DNA of 11,676 bases from NCBI GenBank assembly GCA_034659075.1, contig JAYEGM010000138.1, positions 1 to 11,676 on the forward strand, written 5' to 3'. The DNA is from BMS3Bbin11 sp034659075. GTDB lineage: Bacteria > Pseudomonadota > Gammaproteobacteria > BMS3Bbin11. Each line of letters starts with the position of its first letter. Position 1 is the stretch's first letter. The translations under genes were made by a program, and so were the position numbers. The notes beneath the pieces are model-generated. The model was not told the origin of the DNA. It did no database searches and worked only from the letters and a program-made list of their open reading frames with translations. Below, in pieces: positions 6,620-11,676 of this stretch.

Positions 6620-8524
6620 CTAATACGGATGATTCCTTAAAAATTCATCAAATTCTTTTACAGGCAAAGGCATGCTAATTAAAAACCCCTGTATTGTATC
6701 GCAGCCTAATTTCTTCAATAGCTTCAGGGCCTCTTCATTTTCCACGCCTTCAGCAACTACTTTTAAACCAAGGTTGTGGGCCAGCTCAATTGTAGAATGC
6801 ACAATCACTTCATCGTCCTTGTTATGGACAACATCCTTGATAAAGGACTGGTCAATTTTTAATTCACTTACTTTCAGCCGGCGCAATAAGTTTAGTGAGG
6901 AATAACCCGTACCGTAGTCATCTATCGACAGCTCTACACCAAGAAAATGAATGTACTCAAGAACATCGGCAACACGGTCAAAATCGGATAAAAACAGGTT
7001 CTCAGTAATCTCAAAAGTTAACAGGGCGCCTTCCTTATCATTTTTGATAAGTTGAGCAATTCTTTGTTTAAAATCAGGATGCATGAGCGTGTGGGGTGAC
7101 AGGTTGACGGCGATGCGCATAGGCCTGAAAGCAGTCTGCCATTTCTTTGTCTGCGCAAGCACAGTTTCAATAGCCCAGTAAGTGTATTCATCGAGTAGAT
7201 TGGTTTCTGCCAGTATATCGATGAAAATTTCAGGTGAGACTTCACCCCGCATAGAAGTATGCCAGCGTCCTAGTGCTTCTGCAGAGGCTATTTGACCATC
7301 ACTGGCATTCATTTTTGCCTGGTAATAGAGCTCAAATTTTTTCTCTTGCAATGCCTTGCGAACTTCGCTGACTAAAGTTAAATGTCCTTTCTCCAGCCGG
7401 TCACTCTCGGGGTCGTAGACCTTGAAAGAGGCATTGCTATTTTTTGCAGCATACATAGCAACATCGGCATGTTTTAATAAATGGCTGAATACTTTTCCGT
7501 GATCAGGGTAGATGGCTATGCCAATGCTTGCATTGACAACGATAGTATTGCCCTCGATGACAAATGCTTCCTGCAGGCTATGAATAAACTGCTCGGCACG
7601 TTTTATTGTTTGATGACTGCCATGATCCGGCAGCATAATAATAAATTCATCGCCACCAAGGCGGGCCAGCGTTTCATGGTTTCGAATTCTCTGCTCAAAC
7701 CGCCGGGCAATTTTATTCAGTAAATGGTCACCCTGTTCATGACCATAAGTGTCATTAATGTCTTTAAATTGATCTATGTCGATAAGCAGGACGCCAACAT
7801 TAGATCCATTGATATCTGCATCTTTAATGTCCTGATTTAAGCGGTAATGGGACAGGGATCGGTTAGGCAATGCCGTGACCGGATCATACAGGGACAGGTA
7901 TTCCAGCTGTTTGTTATTATCAGCCAGCTGATGATTCAGTAATTTAAGTTCCGAGCGGAAATCATCATTACTTTTAACCACCATCGCATTTTCTATTGCG
8001 ACGGAGACAATGCCGGCAAAAAGCTGCAATAAATTCAGGTCCTTTTTATTGAAGTTTTTTCCGCCAACTTTATTTAAGCCGGCAATCCCGCCAAGGAAAT
8101 GTTTTTTACCCTGCAGCGGTACCAGCAGCATGTTGCCAACTTCTTTTTCCCAGCGATTTTTTTCATCATCACTGAGTTCATTCATCATCCCCCGCCACCA
8201 GGGTTTTTTATGCTTCCACACCCAACCGCAAACACCAAAATTTAACGGCAGTGATTCGCCGACTATTTCTTCTGCATTTTTACCAGAGCCACCGCGATAG
8301 GTATAGGTTTCACGGTTATTATCCAGTAAGGGAATTAAGATGGTTTCTGCGTTAATCAGCTCGCGGGCACGTTCAGAAACGATCTGAAAAACATTGTTCA
8401 GATTCAGTTCGCTGCCTATCTCGGTAAATGTCTGCTGCAGCAATTCGATTTCAGTTTCCTTTTGCCGCAGGATAGGACTGAGGTCAACGATGTTTGATGG
8501 TGATTCTTTTTTTCCTTTAATCAT
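6620..8524 (-). CDS. GAF-GGDEF-EAL c-di-GMP turnover protein
   Basis: The product has 634 residues from the ATG at 8524. TTG and GTG codons 21 and 18 nt upstream in frame have no better ribosome site, so I prefer the ATG. A short coiled-coil-like segment (about 20-35) precedes a GAF sensor domain (about 38-182, with GVCGWVW and NMLLVPLQGK). The GGDEF domain (about 208-372) has LYDPVTALPNR, DID (249-251) and an intact GGDEF at 290-294; the usual RxxD inhibitory site is RNHE here. The EAL domain (about 382-630) has EAL at 416-418, NLSP (N474), E508, the DDYGTGYSSL motif (D535, D536), KID (K556), AEGVE (E592) and IQGF (Q612). All usual phosphodiesterase residues are present, so both synthesis and hydrolysis of c-di-GMP are possible. 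It has no transmembrane segment, so it is probably cytosolic. Confidence 0.92.
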   Translation of the reverse strand: MIKGKKESPSNIVDLSPILRQKETEIELLQQTFTEIGSELNLNNVFQIVSERARELINAETILIPLLDNNRETYTYRGGSGKNAEEIVGESLPLNFGVCGWVWKHKKPWWRGMMNELSDDEKNRWEKEVGNMLLVPLQGKKHFLGGIAGLNKVGGKNFNKKDLNLLQLFAGIVSVAIENAMVVKSNDDFRSELKLLNHQLADNNKQLEYLSLYDPVTALPNRSLSHYRLNQDIKDADINGSNVGVLLIDIDQFKDINDTYGHEQGDHLLNKIARRFEQRIRNHETLARLGGDEFIIMLPDHGSHQTIKRAEQFIHSLQEAFVIEGNTIVVNASIGIAIYPDHGKVFSHLLKHADVAMYAAKNSNASFKVYDPESDRLEKGHLTLVSEVRKALQEKKFELYYQAKMNASDGQIASAEALGRWHTSMRGEVSPEIFIDILAETNLLDEYTYWAIETVLAQTKKWQTAFRPMRIAVNLSPHTLMHPDFKQRIAQLIKNDKEGALLTFEITENLFLSDFDRVADVLEYIHFLGVELSIDDYGTGYSSLNLLRRLKVSELKIDQSFIKDVVHNKDDEVIVHSTIELAHNLGLKVVAEGVENEEALKLLKKLGCDTIQGFLISMPLPVKEFDEFLRNHPY

Positions 8525-8738
8525 GATTTTTCTAGTGAACACCAATGAGCAGCTTTATTTAAATGTATGCCTATAAGGAATGAAGTTCTGAAAGTTATAT
8601 TATCATCGTCATCGGTAGTGAGATACATAACAAATCAGACCCTTGTAGATTACAGCAGATATCCAGCAGTCCTGTCCAGATCAGAAAATCTCCATTTTTA
8701 CAGGCTGGCCGTTAGTCATGCTTGCCTGGCACTTCCCC
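8525..8738. other. Intergenic region before the GAF-GGDEF-EAL gene
   Basis: I see no gene, no clear intrinsic terminator for the channel gene and no strong sigma70 promoter. AT-rich patches on the minus strand (GATAATATAAC near 8596-8606 and CATTTAAAT near 8557-8565) could serve as -10 elements but lack good -35 partners. Confidence 0.4.
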
Positions 8739-10385
8739 CTACTCGGGTTTTGTTGCCGGTGATGCGTACCACTGTTCTGGTGGCACAACCTTCGGCGCAG
8801 GTGTGTCGGCGACATAGTTTGGTGTCATGATCTGCACATCATGTTCATTGAAGATGTCCTGAATGTTGCGGTGAAGCTCGGTATACATCAATGGCATCTT
8901 GCTGTCGTCTTTGCAGTAGGCATTGAGTTCGTAAGTGACTGCAAAATCAGTCAATGCCTGTTGCAATACAAACGGTGATGGCTCTTTCATAAGACCAGGT
9001 GTTCGTGCCGCGGCCTCTAGCAGCATGGCCTCAACCTGTCGCCAGGGCACTTCATACCCTATACCAACACTGGTATGCAGTATTAAGCCCTGTTCTTTGG
9101 CGAGAGACGTGTAGTTGACGACTTCGCTGCTGAGTATTTTTGAGTTCGGAATGATGATTTTCTCATTTTTCAGTGACAGTAAATTTGTTACCAGCAACCG
9201 TATCTCGGTGACCTGCCCGACCGTTTCGCCAATACGCACCCGGTCACCCACCTTGAATGCGCGCCGGTAGGTCATCGTATAACCTGCGATGATATTCGAA
9301 ATGACCGATGTTGAACCGAGTGACAGCAAGACGCCAAGGAACAGGGAGATGCCCTTGAATGCATCCGAGTTGGATCCGGGAATGTAGGGGTAGGCAACAA
9401 TTACAGCGAAGACAATGACGACAATGCGCACAATACGATAGGTCGGCCAGGCCCATTCAGCTTCAAAGTTCTGTAAACGCATATTGCCGAGGCTGATCGT
9501 ATAAAAGAAACCACGCAGCAACTTGAGAAGATATCGCGTTACAAAAAACAGGATGACAAGAAAGAACAGGCTGGGTAAATACTCAAGAAATCCGAAGGCA
9601 ATGGACTCAAGAGGGTCAATGATCAGTTGCAATAAGCGTTGAGCCATAATACGAGTCAACGGAAAGAGTTTTAGTACAGAATTGATAAAGACATAGACTA
9701 AACCCAGTACCACCATTGTCTTTAGCAGATTGATGATGCCCTGCATGACATGCCAAACCTGCTCAGTCTTCACCACACGCATTGATTTGGCTTCAAGCTT
9801 CTTCATGCGGCGTTTGAACATTTTTTCAAGCATCTTAACTATGCGCCGGGTCAGCCACATAAAGCCGAAAAGGGTAATGACCAGTGCCAGGGTGCGAAGT
9901 GCCGCATGAATGATGTTCTTCTTTAACGCCTCTGGGGTTCGAGAGGCCCGGTATGCCTTGATACCCTCACGTATTTTTATTGTAAAGGCTTCAGCTACAA
10001 TCTGACGATTGTCGATTCCCTGGTATTTTGCATCGAGATCATATACCGAAAAAATCAATCTATCGCCATAGAGTATTTCGTTACGGTCCGTCATCTTTTT
10101 TGACTTAATGTTCTCTGTATCAACGGTGTCATCTGCGGCAAGATCCTCAATAGTATCGGAAATTCTATCGGCGCGTTTTTTTGCCGGGTATGCAGGAATA
10201 CCAATCACCTCGAAAAGTATATCGCCATTGACAATTACCGGCGCACTGTCAATTTCTCCGAACGATTCAAGGCCGTTGTCACTCGATTGCGATTTGCCGT
10301 CGGCAAATACTGTCTGAAGAGTGAAGGCAAGGAGCAACAGCAGCAGTAAGCGAGTGAGTACAATGTTGATTGAATAAACTTTCAT
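8739..10385 (-). CDS. MscS-family mechanosensitive channel with periplasmic N-terminal domain
   Basis: The product has 548 residues from the ATG at 10385, preceded by TATAGGAAACCTGAC with AGGA 8 nt upstream. A GTG 54 nt further up is in frame but would bury the signal peptide. Residues 1-28 are a signal peptide (TRLLLLLLLAFTLQTVFA before DGK). Residues 29-155 form a soluble, probably periplasmic region without a family I recognise. Hydrophobic segments lie at about 160-178, 217-238, 268-288 and 317-335. The pore-lining helix is at about 345-373 (GISLFLGVLLSLGSTSVISNIIAG). The MscS beta domain follows (FKVGDRVRIGETVGQVTEI, about 377-395, then IIIPNSKI and VVNYT), then the alpha/beta C-terminal domain to about 525. 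Predicted role: opening under membrane tension to release solutes, as in larger MscS-like channels. E. coli MscS is about half this length. Confidence 0.9.
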   Translation of the reverse strand: MKVYSINIVLTRLLLLLLLAFTLQTVFADGKSQSSDNGLESFGEIDSAPVIVNGDILFEVIGIPAYPAKKRADRISDTIEDLAADDTVDTENIKSKKMTDRNEILYGDRLIFSVYDLDAKYQGIDNRQIVAEAFTIKIREGIKAYRASRTPEALKKNIIHAALRTLALVITLFGFMWLTRRIVKMLEKMFKRRMKKLEAKSMRVVKTEQVWHVMQGIINLLKTMVVLGLVYVFINSVLKLFPLTRIMAQRLLQLIIDPLESIAFGFLEYLPSLFFLVILFFVTRYLLKLLRGFFYTISLGNMRLQNFEAEWAWPTYRIVRIVVIVFAVIVAYPYIPGSNSDAFKGISLFLGVLLSLGSTSVISNIIAGYTMTYRRAFKVGDRVRIGETVGQVTEIRLLVTNLLSLKNEKIIIPNSKILSSEVVNYTSLAKEQGLILHTSVGIGYEVPWRQVEAMLLEAAARTPGLMKEPSPFVLQQALTDFAVTYELNAYCKDDSKMPLMYTELHRNIQDIFNEHDVQIMTPNYVADTPAPKVVPPEQWYASPATKPE

Positions 10386-10446
10386 GTCAGGTTTCCTATA
10401 TACATTCAGGATAAAGAGAAGATGTGATACAAAAGTCACTACTCAT

Positions 10447-10452
10447 ATTATA
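10447..10452 (-). promoter_or_regulatory. -10 element (TATAAT) upstream of the MscS-family gene
   Basis: A perfect TATAAT lies 61 nt before the chosen ATG. The best -35-like sequence, TTGGCT, is 19 bp upstream, which is wide and weak. It supports a separate promoter for the channel gene, but the -35 is unconvincing. Confidence 0.4.
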
Positions 10453-10470
10453 AATTCTAACTTGATTTCG

Positions 10471-10489
10471 AAGCCAATAAATCTGGCTT
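10471..10489 (-). terminator. Small hairpin after mltA
   Basis: AAGCCA (10471-10476) and TGGCTT (10484-10489) pair in a 6-bp stem with a 7-nt loop, five bases after the mltA stop codon. No U-tract follows on the minus strand, so intrinsic termination is doubtful. It may only protect the mRNA 3' end, and it partly overlaps the candidate promoter region of the channel gene. Confidence 0.25.
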
Positions 10490-10494
10490 ATATA

Positions 10495-11631
10495 TTATCG
10501 AGAATTATTTGACTCATTTCGTGGCAATAGTACATATAATTCGGCCGGCTGTTTCATTTCACCCGCAAGTTTTTCAGCATGTTCTCCATTGCCCCAGAAC
10601 ATATCGGCGCGTGCATAACCTTTGATCGCACCACCGGTGTCCTGAGCAAAGGTAAGGCGTTGTAAAGTGTGATCTGTCTCATGGGGATAGCTGGTGTCCA
10701 GCCACACGGGGCTGCCCAGGGGAACGTTGCCGGGATCAACAGCAATGCTCCGTGAAGGTGTTAGTGGTATATTCAGCGAGCCGCGTGGATTTTCTTCTGC
10801 ATTTTCACGAATACTAAAAAAGATATAGCTGCGATTCTTTTCAAGTAGTGCCCGGGCCTGCTGTGGGTTTTGCTTTATCCATTCTTGAATGGTGAACAGG
10901 CTGATTTCTTCACGCGGGATTTCACCCCGCTCAATGAGTATTTTACCTATCGATGTGTAGGGCTGGCCATTCTGGTCAGCATAACCAACCGCCATCATGC
11001 TGCCATCGTCCATCTGGATGCGTCCCGAACCCTGAATATGCAGAAAAAAGACCGCGACAGGGTCATCAATCCATACCAGTTCGTTTCCCAAAAGCGGTGT
11101 GTCTTCAGCATCGATGGCCGCACGGTCATGATAGGCAACAATTTTTTTTCCTTCTATACGCCCTCGAAGCTTCATTTTTGATAACGCGGGATAAAGCCCG
11201 GCAAGATCTATCCGTAACAGATCATCCGGCACGGCATAAAGCGGGTATCGATAGCGTTCGTTGCGCGCCGACCTGCCATTAAGCAGGGGCTCGTAATAAC
11301 CGGTGACCAGGCCGGTTCCCGGACTGCCATCTTTTTTCTTCGAAGGGTTGATGCGATGCGCAATGAAAGCGGCCTCAAAGAACAAGCGTGCAGCCTCGTC
11401 ATTCACATTGCCTTTAGATTCTGCTTTATTACAGATATCTGCCCATTGTGGCCTCTTCTTCGGCAGCACCTTGCATTGTTCAAGCAGCGCAGGCCAGGCC
11501 TCAGCATGACGGTCATTCTTCCAGCCGGGCAGTTCATCCCAACTAATCATCTCACCTATTCCGGGTTCTGGCGGCAGCACCACACAGCTGGAAAGGAAGA
11601 TGGCTAGAATTATAAAAAGTAGAAGTTTCAT
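10495..11631 (-). CDS. mltA: Membrane-bound lytic murein transglycosylase A (MltA), outer-membrane lipoprotein
   Basis: The product has 378 residues, close to E. coli MltA (about 365). It cleaves the MurNAc-GlcNAc bond of peptidoglycan to give 1,6-anhydro-muropeptides during wall growth and recycling. The start at 11631 gives a lipoprotein signal, MKLLLFIILAIFLSSC, with lipobox LSSC and Cys16 as the lipidated residue. Positions +2/+3 are Val-Val rather than Asp, which favours the outer membrane. The open frame continues upstream to the window edge, but that extension would spoil the lipoprotein signal. MltA-domain signatures follow: GTGLVTGYYEP (105-115), VAVFFLHIQGSGRIQMDDG (192-210), VGYADQNGQPYTSIG (215-229) and IPLTPSRSIAVDPGNVPLGSPVW (288-310). 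The C-terminal 3D domain has AQDTGGAIKGYARADMFWG (329-347), with D331 and D343 as candidates for the catalytic acid. No strong ribosome site precedes the ATG. Confidence 0.94.
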   Translation of the reverse strand: MKLLLFIILAIFLSSCVVLPPEPGIGEMISWDELPGWKNDRHAEAWPALLEQCKVLPKKRPQWADICNKAESKGNVNDEAARLFFEAAFIAHRINPSKKKDGSPGTGLVTGYYEPLLNGRSARNERYRYPLYAVPDDLLRIDLAGLYPALSKMKLRGRIEGKKIVAYHDRAAIDAEDTPLLGNELVWIDDPVAVFFLHIQGSGRIQMDDGSMMAVGYADQNGQPYTSIGKILIERGEIPREEISLFTIQEWIKQNPQQARALLEKNRSYIFFSIRENAEENPRGSLNIPLTPSRSIAVDPGNVPLGSPVWLDTSYPHETDHTLQRLTFAQDTGGAIKGYARADMFWGNGEHAEKLAGEMKQPAELYVLLPRNESNNSR

Positions 11632-11676
11632 GGTTTCAAGGTTTTCTTTCTTAATCGAGAGGAAAATGACAGGCAA

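Noticed and set aside
8525..8545. Upstream TTG start (8545) for the GAF-GGDEF-EAL protein
   Set aside because: No Shine-Dalgarno sequence precedes the TTG or the adjacent GTG. The ATG at 8524 gives the same domains.
8640..8710. Repeated CAGCAG/CTGG motifs after the channel gene as a terminator or operator
   Set aside because: The short matches are mostly direct, not inverted, and no stable stem with a U-tract can be drawn.
8567..8830. 87-codon plus-strand frame in the gap before the channel gene
   Set aside because: It runs into the channel gene's C-terminal coding sequence on the opposite strand, lacks a ribosome site and shows no domain.
10386..10439. GTG start (10439) for the MscS-family protein
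   Set aside because: It would place 18 residues ahead of a clear signal peptide, while the ATG at 10385 has AGGA at good spacing.

Overview
The window reads as ordinary chromosomal DNA of a Gram-negative bacterium, most likely a gammaproteobacterium. It encodes an outer-membrane lipoprotein murein hydrolase (MltA), exported periplasmic proteins, an MscS-type channel and two c-di-GMP enzymes, and it carries a GTCATTGCGAG...CTCGCAATGAC palindromic repeat of a type scattered through many proteobacterial genomes. Every gene I accept lies on the minus strand, so transcription runs from high to low coordinates. I see no tRNA, rRNA, CRISPR array, transposase or phage gene.

Reading in the direction of transcription: (1) mltA (11631-10495), lytic transglycosylase A. 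(2) An MscS-family channel (10385-8739) with a signal peptide and a periplasmic N-terminal domain, behind a consensus TATAAT box. (3) After a 214-bp gap, a GAF-GGDEF-EAL protein (8524-6620). (4) A membrane-bound GGEEF diguanylate cyclase (6475-5489), ending in a hairpin that may be a terminator. (5) A four-gene block: two tandem paralogous DUF3604 genes (5358-3406 and 3319-1391), a membrane-anchored PpiC/parvulin-type peptidyl-prolyl isomerase starting at TTG (1252-368), and a HupE/UreJ-like gene that overlaps the isomerase by ATGA and runs off the left edge (371-1).

The block from 5358 to 1 is the most interesting part. It has its own candidate sigma70 promoter, a consistent envelope theme (two exported putative metal-dependent hydrolases, a periplasm-facing folding factor, a signal-peptide-bearing membrane protein of a metal-permease-like family) and no assigned function that I know of. 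The two DUF3604 proteins keep the same His/Asp/Glu set, which looks like a PHP-type metal site, and appear to come from an old tandem duplication. A well-preserved palindromic repeat follows the downstream copy, and what looks like a decayed half of the same element follows the upstream copy. The upstream copy's C-terminal tail carries a 22-bp tandem duplication that changed its reading frame.

The genes at 5489-11631 look like housekeeping or signalling genes: cell-wall remodelling, osmotic protection and c-di-GMP turnover. Nothing in the sequence ties them to the DUF3604 block apart from adjacency and shared strand.
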